In this document: in pieces, positions 1-6,673 of the stretch
Numbering within the stretch: the stretch's first letter is position 1
Layout: each line of letters begins with the position of its first letter
Assembly: GCA_036005125.1 (NCBI GenBank)
Contig: DASYQV010000201.1
Location: 1 to 12,308, forward strand
Length of the DNA: 12,308 nucleotides
Origin: DASYQV01 sp036005125
GTDB lineage: Bacteria > Acidobacteriota > Vicinamibacteria > Vicinamibacterales > UBA2999
Direction of reading: 5' to 3'
The notes under the pieces: generated by a model
Seen by the model: only the letters and a program-made list of their open reading frames with translations
Database searches by the model: none
What the model was told of the DNA's origin: nothing
Program-made: the position numbers and the translations under genes

Positions 1-2054
1 ACGGTCGCGATGTATTCCTGTCCATTCACCGAATAACTGATCGGCACCGACGCGGGGACGTCATTCAGACGCATTTTCCAGAGCTCCGCGCCGGTGAGCG
101 TGTCGTACGCGGTGAACATGCGATCGAGGCCTCCGACGAACACGAGTCCGCCGGCCGTCGCAAGGATACCCGACGTCACCGGTGCGCGCTGTCGTTCGAA
201 CCACACTGTCTTCTTGGTTTCGAGATTGACGGCCTGCACGCGCCCGTACTTTCCGTCGCTCCCCGGACTTGGCCGCACCGTCCAGCGCACGCCGGTGCTC
301 AGACTTCCGCGCTCTCCCTCCGCTACGGGCAACATGTCCATGCACGCTTCGACCCACGGGATGAAGAGCATCTTGGTCGTGGGGTCGTACGACGTCGGCA
401 TCCAGTCGCGGCCACCGTCGACGTGCGGGCAGACGGTCTTCTTCTGCCCATCGCCGGGAACCAGATTGGGGTCGACGATCTTCGCGCCGGTCTTCGCGTC
501 GATTGCGGTCACCACGTTCTGCAGGCCATGCTCGCGTGCCAGATCGAACGAGGAGAGATACCTGCCGGTCTCGCCCTCGACGATGTCGAAGATCATCTGC
601 TTGCCGGCGGTCACGATCACGTTCTTCAGCGTGCCGTTCACCGACATCGGTACCACCAGGCGCTCGAACGCCCAGTCGAGATCCCACTGGCCGTTGGCCT
701 GATGCTGGAAGTGCCAGGCGAGCTGGCCGCTGTCTGGATCGATCGCGAGCGTGGAGTCCAGGTACAAGCCGTCGTTCGTCACGCCGGGCTGATTGACCGG
801 ATTACGGAGCGGCGCGGTATCGTACGTGTTGCCCGGTCCGAAGAACGCCAGGTTTTGAACAGGATCGTAGCTCCCGGGAACCCAGACGGACCCACCGTTT
901 CGTTTCTCGACCGCCAGCCCGTTCCAACTCCGGCCGCCAGGCGCTTCCGGACGAGGGATGGTATGGAAGCGCCACGCTTCCTTTCCGGTCTCGGCATCGA
1001 GCGCCACGATGTAATTGCCGCCCGGGGCCCGGCCCGTCGTCCCGACCATCACCTTCCCGCGCGCAACGAGCGGACCACCCGTCATTCGATAACCGGCCTT
1101 CGGATCGGCGACCGTCTGGTCCCAGACCACTCGTCCGGTTTTCGCCTCGAGCGCGACGATGTGTGCGTCCGATGTCGGCACGTAGACTCGGGTGCCGTAC
1201 AGGGCGATGCTTCGTTTGACGCTCGGAGCCACACCTTTCGGCAGCCGGCGCGAATAGTGCCAGAGCAGATCTCCCGTGACGGCATCGAGCGCCTGAACGT
1301 GGTCCCCGTAACCGTGGAGGAACATGACCCCGTCGTGCACGAGGGGCGTGGCCTCGTTCGGACCGTTCGGCAGCGACCAGCTCCACGCGACACGAAGCTC
1401 GTTCACGTTGGTGCGGTTGATCGTCTTGAGCGGGCTGAAGCCGGATGCATCGTAGGTCCGCCGCCACGACAGCCATTCGCCGTCGGGAGGTCTGGTCAGC
1501 ATCGCATCTGTGACGGGCCGAAGGCTATCGAGCGGATTCGCTCGCGGCGGCGGCGGTGGGATCGGCACCCCTGGCGCCAATCCACCGCCCGAGACGCGCG
1601 GCCAGCCGGGGGGTCCAATGCCCTTGAATGCCGCGACGTCCGCAGGTACGTCGCGCGGACCTGGAGGCACCCGATTTTCCTGAAGTATGTACGCAAGAAG
1701 CTCCGCGTACGTTTTGTCGCCCAGCGCTCCGGGACGTTCGGGCGGCATCTTCGTGCTCAGGTAGGTGAACAGCGCCTCTCCCGACAGTTGCCCCCACTTC
1801 TGCTGGAAGTCGATGCCTTTGAGCGGCGGCGCAAACGGACCGTCATCCATGTACTGGCCATGGCATGACGCGCAGTGTTCCACGTACGCTGGTTGTCCAC
1901 GTTCGGCCTGAGCGGCGCCGTAGCCGAGGGGTTCGGGTTGAGCTTGAGCGTGAAGCCGCGATGACAGCTCCGGCGCGCCGAACCAGAGAGCGAGCCCCGC
2001 GAGGCCGGCGCACACGAAAGGTCCCATGCGTTTCAGTCGTGGAAGTGATGTCAT
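1..2054 (-). CDS. PQQ-dependent dehydrogenase with N-terminal cytochrome c domain (C-terminus cut by window edge)
   Basis: This is an exported quinoprotein that probably oxidises an alcohol or sugar in the periplasm and passes electrons from PQQ to its own haem. The frame is open from ATG 2054 to the left edge (684 codons). Residues 1-38 form a signal peptide. A single-haem cytochrome c domain follows, with CASCH at 61-65 and Met103 as likely distal ligand. A proline-rich linker (166-170) leads to an eight-bladed propeller that starts near W194 with the usual WRRTYDASGFSPL segment. Repeated blades carry ALDAxTGxxxW. WDLDW at 457-461 matches the catalytic-Asp region, and CPHVDGGRDWMP matches the conserved late segment of the family. 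The start is backed by GAGG five bases upstream; Met10 is an alternative. I see no adjacent Cys-Cys pair typical of methanol dehydrogenases. The visible part ends at QEYIAT, so probably only a short tail is missing. The substrate is unknown. Confidence 0.93.
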   Translation of the reverse strand, partial: MTSLPRLKRMGPFVCAGLAGLALWFGAPELSSRLHAQAQPEPLGYGAAQAERGQPAYVEHCASCHGQYMDDGPFAPPLKGIDFQQKWGQLSGEALFTYLSTKMPPERPGALGDKTYAELLAYILQENRVPPGPRDVPADVAAFKGIGPPGWPRVSGGGLAPGVPIPPPPPRANPLDSLRPVTDAMLTRPPDGEWLSWRRTYDASGFSPLKTINRTNVNELRVAWSWSLPNGPNEATPLVHDGVMFLHGYGDHVQALDAVTGDLLWHYSRRLPKGVAPSVKRSIALYGTRVYVPTSDAHIVALEAKTGRVVWDQTVADPKAGYRMTGGPLVARGKVMVGTTGRAPGGNYIVALDAETGKEAWRFHTIPRPEAPGGRSWNGLAVEKRNGGSVWVPGSYDPVQNLAFFGPGNTYDTAPLRNPVNQPGVTNDGLYLDSTLAIDPDSGQLAWHFQHQANGQWDLDWAFERLVVPMSVNGTLKNVIVTAGKQMIFDIVEGETGRYLSSFDLAREHGLQNVVTAIDAKTGAKIVDPNLVPGDGQKKTVCPHVDGGRDWMPTSYDPTTKMLFIPWVEACMDMLPVAEGERGSLSTGVRWTVRPSPGSDGKYGRVQAVNLETKKTVWFERQRAPVTSGILATAGGLVFVGGLDRMFTAYDTLTGAELWKMRLNDVPASVPISYSVNGQEYIAT

Positions 2055-2077
2055 AGATGCCTCGTCTCGAGAGACCG

Positions 2078-2139
2078 CAGCCTGGTTGATCCAGCTGCGG
2101 AATCCTACACAAGATCGGCTTCCGCTGTGTAGTTATCCG
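2078..2139. promoter_or_regulatory. Inverted repeats upstream of the PQQ dehydrogenase gene
   Basis: Two inverted repeats lie within 90 bp upstream of the dehydrogenase start. One pairs 2098-2111 with 2126-2139: 11 of 14 positions match, including a perfect inner CTACACA/TGTGTAG, with a 14-base spacer. The other is CAGCCTGG (2078-2085) against CCAGCTG (2091-2097) with a 5-base loop and one bulged base. They could be an operator or a 5' leader hairpin. I see no convincing -35/-10 pair. The function is inferred from position only. Confidence 0.35.
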
Positions 2140-2161
2140 GAGCGGCTCGGGTTTCAGAAGA

Positions 2162-2420
2162 TCCTCGGCGAGCTTCGGTTTGAAAATCGTCGCGCCTGCG
2201 CGCCGAGGGAAGCAGAGCGCGCGGAGATGTTCAAACGCCGAGCTCGCGGAGCCCGCAGAGTTTTCCTTGAAAGATCTCCGCGCCCTCCGCGTGCTCGGCG
2301 TTTAATCTAAATCGTCCCGCGGTCTCCCACCTCTCTATGCGCGGTCGCGCGCCGAGGAGGCGGAGGGCGCAGAGACACATTCAAACGCGGAGATCGCCAA
2401 GCCCGCGGGGGCTTTTCGGC
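2162..2420. repeat. Degenerate intergenic repeat block with a large imperfect hairpin
   Basis: The gap 2055-2440 holds no gene. It contains GAG-rich repeats: a block starting GCGCGCCGAGG at 2198 recurs in degenerate form at 2347, and both copies carry TTCAAACGC about 33 bases further on (2230 and 2380). Inside the first copy, 2233-2260 and 2276-2303 are inverted repeats matching at 24 of 28 positions around a 15-base loop. A smaller inverted pair is CCTCGGCG (2163-2170) with CGCCGAGG (2201-2208). Such GCGGAG/GCAGAG intergenic elements occur in many copies in some soil-bacterial genomes. The hairpin lacks a clean T-tract, so it is not a textbook terminator, although it sits downstream of the HAF gene. 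Confidence 0.6.
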
Positions 2421-2440
2421 GTTGACGGCGAATCGCTCGC

Positions 2441-3499
2441 TCAGAGGGGATTCAGAAGGAAAGCTCGAACCTGGCCGTCGCGGACGCCCACGCCGACAAT
2501 CTGTCGCACGTCGTTGATGCCCGTTGCGCTCGACAGAAGCCAGCCGGATCCAGGCACGAGGCTATTGAGATCGACGGCAGCGCCGTCCCGCCACAACACA
2601 GCGCGGGAAGTGGAGAGGTCGGCAGATCCCGACCGTCCTACGGCCTGTCCGAGAATGTTGATGGCACGCGCCTCGCTCGAGACATCTCCCGGCAGAGTGC
2701 CCAGGCTTCGCATCGTGCCGAGATCCCATAAGAACGCGTGAGAGATCCCCGCAGCGTTCACAGAGCTCCCAACGACTTGCCCGACGTTGTTCACCGCCCG
2801 CGCGCTGCTGGTTGTGTCCCCGGGCAGCACGCCCAGATCCTGGATCACGCCGTCGCGAACGAGAAATGCCCGTCCGTTGGCGGCGCCGACGATCTGATTG
2901 TCGTCGTTGATGCCGTACGCGTAACTGCTCTGGAAACGGTCCAGCTCCGGCGTGAGATCGCGCATGTTGCTCCCTACCCACAGGAGCGCATGCCGGAAGG
3001 ATTCACCCTGGCTCGTCTCTGAATCGCCGACGATTTGCCCTCCGCTTGAAACGGCCAGCGCCTTGCTGGTGCCATAGCGGCGATTGAAAGAGCACGGGCA
3101 GTAGAACGCGCCCAGGGTGCGCATGCTGCCGTCCTGCCAGACCAATCCCTGAGTGAACTCCTGAAACGGCGGCCCGTAGCCGTTGATGCCGCCGTAGCCG
3201 ACGACATCGCCGCGATTGTTGATGGCTGTTCCGTAGCTGGCGATTCCGCCTGGAAGCGTGCCAAGGTCGAGCATACGGCCGCTCCGGTACAGAAACGCGT
3301 GAGACGCTCCGCCAGCGGTCGTTGAGGACCCGACTACCTCACCGAGGTTGTTCACGCCGGACGCTTCGCTCGTCGCTCCGCCGAGTGTGCCGAGATCGAT
3401 GATGGAATATGTTGCGCGCGGCGCGATCAGCGCTGGAGCGCCGAGAATTCCAGCGGATAGCCATAGGATCGCGATCCATTGGCTGAATCTGTCCCCCAC
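2441..3499 (-). CDS. Exported HAF-repeat protein
   Basis: This gene encodes a secreted protein made almost entirely of HAF-type repeats (the probable extracellular repeat family); no enzymatic role is known. After a hydrophobic N-terminus (WIAILWLSAGILGAPALIA), units of about 45-50 residues recur with the pattern DLGTLxG, then INxxGxVVG, then HAFLW. The HAF-position segments read HAFLY, QGLVW, HALLW, RAFLV, HAFLW, RAVLW and RAFLL, giving about seven units, probably propeller blades. The protein ends in RAFLLNPL with no visible sorting signal. I chose GTG 3499 because GAGG lies four bases upstream; TTG 3517 in the same frame is possible but has a poorer ribosome site. The gene stands alone between two repeat-bearing intergenic regions. 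Family assignment is firm; the start is less sure. Confidence 0.85.
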   Translation of the reverse strand: MGDRFSQWIAILWLSAGILGAPALIAPRATYSIIDLGTLGGATSEASGVNNLGEVVGSSTTAGGASHAFLYRSGRMLDLGTLPGGIASYGTAINNRGDVVGYGGINGYGPPFQEFTQGLVWQDGSMRTLGAFYCPCSFNRRYGTSKALAVSSGGQIVGDSETSQGESFRHALLWVGSNMRDLTPELDRFQSSYAYGINDDNQIVGAANGRAFLVRDGVIQDLGVLPGDTTSSARAVNNVGQVVGSSVNAAGISHAFLWDLGTMRSLGTLPGDVSSEARAINILGQAVGRSGSADLSTSRAVLWRDGAAVDLNSLVPGSGWLLSSATGINDVRQIVGVGVRDGQVRAFLLNPL

Positions 3500-3563
3500 G
3501 ATGCCTCGATCGGTCAACCCGACCCGGCAGGAGCAATTGAAATGCCATACAGGTGGAACTCTT

Positions 3564-3680
3564 CGATTCTTGATTCTTGATTCATGATTGGACCGCTATG
3601 CGGCTTAGAACGTGATTTTTGTACCCGTTGCGCCCGGTCCGCATAGCGGTCCTGAATCACCAATCACGAATCATGAACTG
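3564..3680. repeat. Inverted element: TGATTCx heptamer arrays around a perfect 14-bp stem
   Basis: GGACCGCTATGCGG (3590-3603) is repeated exactly in inverse orientation at 3639-3652, with 35 bases between. Each arm is flanked on the outside by tandem heptamers. On the left they are CGATTCT, TGATTCT, TGATTCA and TGATTGG (3564-3591). On the right, read on the minus strand, they are TGATTCG, TGATTGG and TGATTCA (3673-3653). The whole 117-bp segment is therefore an imperfect inverted repeat lying between the stop of the NHL gene and the start of the HAF gene. It may act as a bidirectional terminator or be a small dispersed (MITE/REP-like) element. No transposase or target duplication is visible. 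Confidence 0.75.
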
Positions 3681-3703
3681 TCGAGCTCGTCCGGAGGCGC
3701 GGG

Positions 3704-4822
3704 TCATCTCGACGACGACATCCTCTTTAATGCAAGCTTCTGGAATCCGCTACCGGTCTGCGCGATATAGAAATTGCCCTTCGAATCGGTGGCGATATGG
3801 TGACCCCCACCGATCTGGCCTGGGACCTTGATCGACCCCGCAATCTCGAACGCCTTACGGTCGACGACTGCGATCTCCTGGCCGTCTCCGACGTACAGGA
3901 ACTGCTGCTCCGGATCCGCTGAGAGGGCCAGATTCCGCGCGAACGGTGTGTCGGTCTTGACCAGTTGCCTCACGAACTTTCCGTCGGTCGTGAAGAGTTG
4001 GACGCGGCGGTTCTCGCGGTCGGCCACATACACCATCCCGTCCCTGGCCACGCGTATGGCGTGAACGATGTTGAAGCTCTGCGGACCTGGACCCTCCGGG
4101 AAGGTCTTCGGAGTGATCACCACACAGGAATCATCATCAACCGGTTTGTTTCCGAATGCGCCCCACATCCGCTTGAACCCGCCGGTATCCGCATCGAACA
4201 CGACAACACGGTCGTTTCCGTAGCCGTCGGCGACAAACAGCTCGTTCGTTTTCGCGTACGTCGACATGTCTGCGGCCCGATGCACGTTTCGTGTGTCGGC
4301 GTTCCCCGTGCTCTGGTTGCTGCGGCCGATCTGCATGACGAACTTGCCGTCCTGCGCGAACTTCAACAACTGATCGTCGGCAACCGGCTTGAGGCCGGCA
4401 ATGCCATTGGTGGGGCAGTTGTTCCCGCTGATCCACACGAATCCCTTGTGATCGAGATGAATGCCGTGCTCGCGTTCGGGCCACTCATACCCGGTGCCCG
4501 CTCCGCCCCACGCCCTGATGAACTTGCCGGCGCTGTCGAACACCATGACCGGCGGCGCGGCCATCGCGGCGTCCTCCGGCTTGAGCAGCGTCCTCGGGCG
4601 GTGCAGAAGCCAGACATTGTCCTTTGCATCAACGGTAAAGCTGGACACATCCCCGAGCTTCCATTTCGCCGGCACGTTCGGCCACGCACGATCCACTTCG
4701 AACATCGGCAGGCTGCGCGCCTTGGACTGGGCGGCCAGCGATGCGCAAGCATTCCATTTCGAGCCGCCCACGATCGCGATTACTCCCACCAGGACCGCAA
4801 GGTTGATATTGGTGCGGTTCAT
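3704..4822 (-). CDS. Exported NHL-repeat beta-propeller protein
   Basis: The 372-residue product carries a signal peptide (LAVLVGVIAIVGG, cleavage probably before about residue 35) and a six-bladed NHL propeller. Typical strand signatures recur: VMVFDSAGKFIRAWG, HGIHLDHKGFVWI, LLKFAQDGKFVMQIG, ELFVADGYGNDRVVVFD, MVYVADRENRRVQLF and FLYVGDGQEIAVVD. The closest known architectures are the NHL domain of peptidyl-alpha-hydroxyglycine amidating lyase and stand-alone 6-bladed propellers; neither fixes a function. It probably binds or scaffolds something in the periplasm. I chose ATG 4822 because GGAGGG lies four bases upstream and the signal peptide follows directly; the frame is open further upstream but that extension looks non-coding. 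Two lone cysteines lie in NNCPTNG and DDSCVV and might form a disulfide. Confidence 0.85.
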   Translation of the reverse strand: MNRTNINLAVLVGVIAIVGGSKWNACASLAAQSKARSLPMFEVDRAWPNVPAKWKLGDVSSFTVDAKDNVWLLHRPRTLLKPEDAAMAAPPVMVFDSAGKFIRAWGGAGTGYEWPEREHGIHLDHKGFVWISGNNCPTNGIAGLKPVADDQLLKFAQDGKFVMQIGRSNQSTGNADTRNVHRAADMSTYAKTNELFVADGYGNDRVVVFDADTGGFKRMWGAFGNKPVDDDSCVVITPKTFPEGPGPQSFNIVHAIRVARDGMVYVADRENRRVQLFTTDGKFVRQLVKTDTPFARNLALSADPEQQFLYVGDGQEIAVVDRKAFEIAGSIKVPGQIGGGHHIATDSKGNFYIAQTGSGFQKLALKRMSSSR

Positions 4823-4941
4823 CGTTCCCTCCGTGGCAACATTTCCGAGAGCGTCAGTCTCGTATTTAACTCGTTGGCGACGGGGCATCATACTGCGCGA
4901 CTCACTACGCGATGTTCACTCTCTGCATCGGTCTGTAAGGA

Positions 4942-5826
4942 TCAAGGCTGAACCGCTACGACGCGAAAGCCGATGTGGTCGTAACGCCGCTCCTCCTCGA
5001 AGCGCAATCGAAAAGCCGACCGGCACGCCCAGCCGTCGTCGGCCCAGCATCCGCCCCGCCGGACCCGCGAGATGCCGCCGTGTTCGCTTCTCGTGGCGGA
5101 ACTCCTGGCGTCGTGCAGGTCAGGGTCGGTACCGCCCGGCAGTCGCCGGTGATACCAATCACGGCACCATTCGAAGGTGTTGCCGTGCATGTCATGCAGT
5201 CCCCAGGCGTTGGGCGGGTAACTGCCGACCCTTGCCGCCCGACCGAGCGAAGGCCCCGGCTCGGCCCCGTTGTACGGCTTCCCCTTGAAGTTCGCGTGTT
5301 TGCTACTGAGCTTGTCGCCAAACGCGGTAGCGGTCGTCGTCCCGGCCCGGCACGCGTATTCCCACTGCGCTTCGGTCGGCAGGCGGAACTCCCAATCGTT
5401 CGGGAGGGCGCCGGATTGCCGCGTCAGCTCGGTGAGCTTCCGACAGAAGGCCTCGGTCTCCGCGAAGTTGACGTTGCCAACGGGCAAATCATCCGCCGCG
5501 GGCAATTCCGCCGTCAGTGGACCGGGCAGCGTGCCCATGACGTGTTTCCACTGACCCTGCGTGTTCTCGTACTTCGCCATCCAGAATCCTCTGGTCAAGG
5601 TCACCATGACCTGATCTTCCCCCGGTCGCCGTTCGGGTTCCCCGCGTGGGCTTCCCATGACGAAGCGGCCTGGGGGACACCAGCAGACTTTGATAGGCCC
5701 GATTTCACGCTCGTCGCCGGCGCTCCGCCCGCGGAATGATGACGGTGGCGGCTGGGCCAGCACCGATCGTGACGTCGCGGCCGCCGCGGCCGTCAGCGCA
5801 CTCAGAAGTAATGATCGCCGCGTCAT
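4942..5826 (-). CDS. Tat-exported SUMF1/FGE-domain protein
   Basis: This 294-residue protein belongs to the formylglycine-generating-enzyme/SUMF1 family. Residues 1-24 look like a Tat signal (TRRSLLL followed by an alanine-rich stretch and VLA). Family landmarks appear in order: PPGRFVMGS, VTLTRGFWMAKYENTQGQW, PVGNVNF, RLPTEAQWEYACRAG, GLHDMHGNTFEWCRDWY, RRGGCW, CRSAFR and HIGFRVV. The C-terminal RGGCWADDGWACRSAFR (257-273) does not show the spaced cysteine pair that binds copper in true FGE, so sulfatase activation is unlikely; a structural or ligand-binding role is more likely. No sulfatase is nearby. GGAGG four bases before ATG 5826 supports the start. The gaps on either side (119 and 164 bp) hold nothing I can name. 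Confidence 0.88.
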   Translation of the reverse strand: MTRRSLLLSALTAAAAATSRSVLAQPPPSSFRGRSAGDEREIGPIKVCWCPPGRFVMGSPRGEPERRPGEDQVMVTLTRGFWMAKYENTQGQWKHVMGTLPGPLTAELPAADDLPVGNVNFAETEAFCRKLTELTRQSGALPNDWEFRLPTEAQWEYACRAGTTTATAFGDKLSSKHANFKGKPYNGAEPGPSLGRAARVGSYPPNAWGLHDMHGNTFEWCRDWYHRRLPGGTDPDLHDARSSATRSEHGGISRVRRGGCWADDGWACRSAFRLRFEEERRYDHIGFRVVAVQP

Positions 5827-5990
5827 CCCGCCTCCACTGCTTTCCAGGCCGACCCGCGCCGCTTTTCATGGAAGCCGCCAGAGTCCGGTCGCAACGATCA
5901 TGCTGCAGCCGCCCGCCCGCCCAACGCTTTCGGGCTGCCTGCCCACGCGCCCCAACGGCTTGACAAGGTTCTGACGTCAATCTCTCGGGT

Positions 5991-6659
5991 TCACACGAAG
6001 GTCGCAAGTTCCTCGAGCGGCTTCTTGGTGATGATCGGCACTGTCGCGTCTTGTGCCGGGTAGCCCACGACCAGAATCAGGAAGGGACGCTCGTGCGAAG
6101 GGCGCCCGAGCATCTCGTTCAGGAATCCCATCGGGCTCGGGGTGTGTGTGAGCGAGACCAGGCCGGCATGGTGAATGGCGGTGATCAGGATACCGGTGGC
6201 GATGCCGACCGACTCCTGGGCGTAATAGTGTTTGACCTTTCGGCCATCCGGCAACACACCGTACGTCTGGACGAAAATCACGATCAGATACGGCGCGATC
6301 TCGAGAAAGGGCTTGTGCTCGTTGGTTCCAAGCGGCGCCAGGGCATCGAGCCATTCCTGCGGCGCCTTGTGATGGTAGAACTCGTATTCCTCGCGTTCCG
6401 CCGCAACGCGGATCTGCCGCTTCATCGTGGCGTCCGAGACGACGACGAAGTGCCACGGTTGCATGTTCGCGCCGTTGGGAGCGGTACCCGCTGCTCGCAG
6501 ACAGTCCTCGATGACCTCGCGTGCTACCGGCCGCTCGGAGAACTCGCGCACCGTTCGCCGCCGCCGGATATCCTCGTAGAACTCCGACGCTCGGCGCTTC
6601 ATGGCATCGACCGGGTATTCCTGATAACCGGGAAGAGCGACGAAAGTGGGATGCGCCAT
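5991..6659 (-). CDS. Nitroreductase-fold flavoprotein, iodotyrosine deiodinase-like
   Basis: The 222-residue cytoplasmic product is an FMN protein of the nitroreductase superfamily and looks like bacterial iodotyrosine deiodinase, which reductively removes halogen from halotyrosines. RRRRTVREFSE (32-42) gives the FMN-phosphate arginines and AGTAPNGANMQPWHFVVV (57-74) the flavin/dimer segment. Then come HYYAQESVGIATGIL, GLVSLTHTP and the C-terminal VGYPAQDATVP. Against the human enzyme, recalled from memory, the lid aligns without gaps and keeps the three residues that hold the substrate zwitterion: E91, Y95 and K116. Generic nitroreductases lack this lid. The true start is ATG 6659, although the frame is open further upstream. 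The Shine-Dalgarno is weak and the preceding gene stops 14 bp before, which suggests translational dependence on that gene. The physiological substrate is unknown. Confidence 0.9.
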   Translation of the reverse strand: MAHPTFVALPGYQEYPVDAMKRRASEFYEDIRRRRTVREFSERPVAREVIEDCLRAAGTAPNGANMQPWHFVVVSDATMKRQIRVAAEREEYEFYHHKAPQEWLDALAPLGTNEHKPFLEIAPYLIVIFVQTYGVLPDGRKVKHYYAQESVGIATGILITAIHHAGLVSLTHTPSPMGFLNEMLGRPSHERPFLILVVGYPAQDATVPIITKKPLEELATFV

Positions 6660-6673
6660 GTGAATCAGCGCCG

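Noticed and set aside
423..1868. A 481-codon plus-strand open frame
   Set aside because: It is antisense to the PQQ dehydrogenase, which has a signal peptide, haem motif and propeller motifs; the plus-strand translation has no recognisable domain and is Arg/Val-rich, as expected of a shadow frame.
3965..4951. A 328-codon plus-strand open frame
   Set aside because: It is antisense to the NHL-repeat gene; no domain and no ribosome site, explained by high GC at third positions of the true gene.
5900..5935. G-rich runs on the minus strand (possible G-quadruplex)
   Set aside because: Only three runs of three G followed by a run of two; short of the usual four-run pattern and common in DNA of this GC content.
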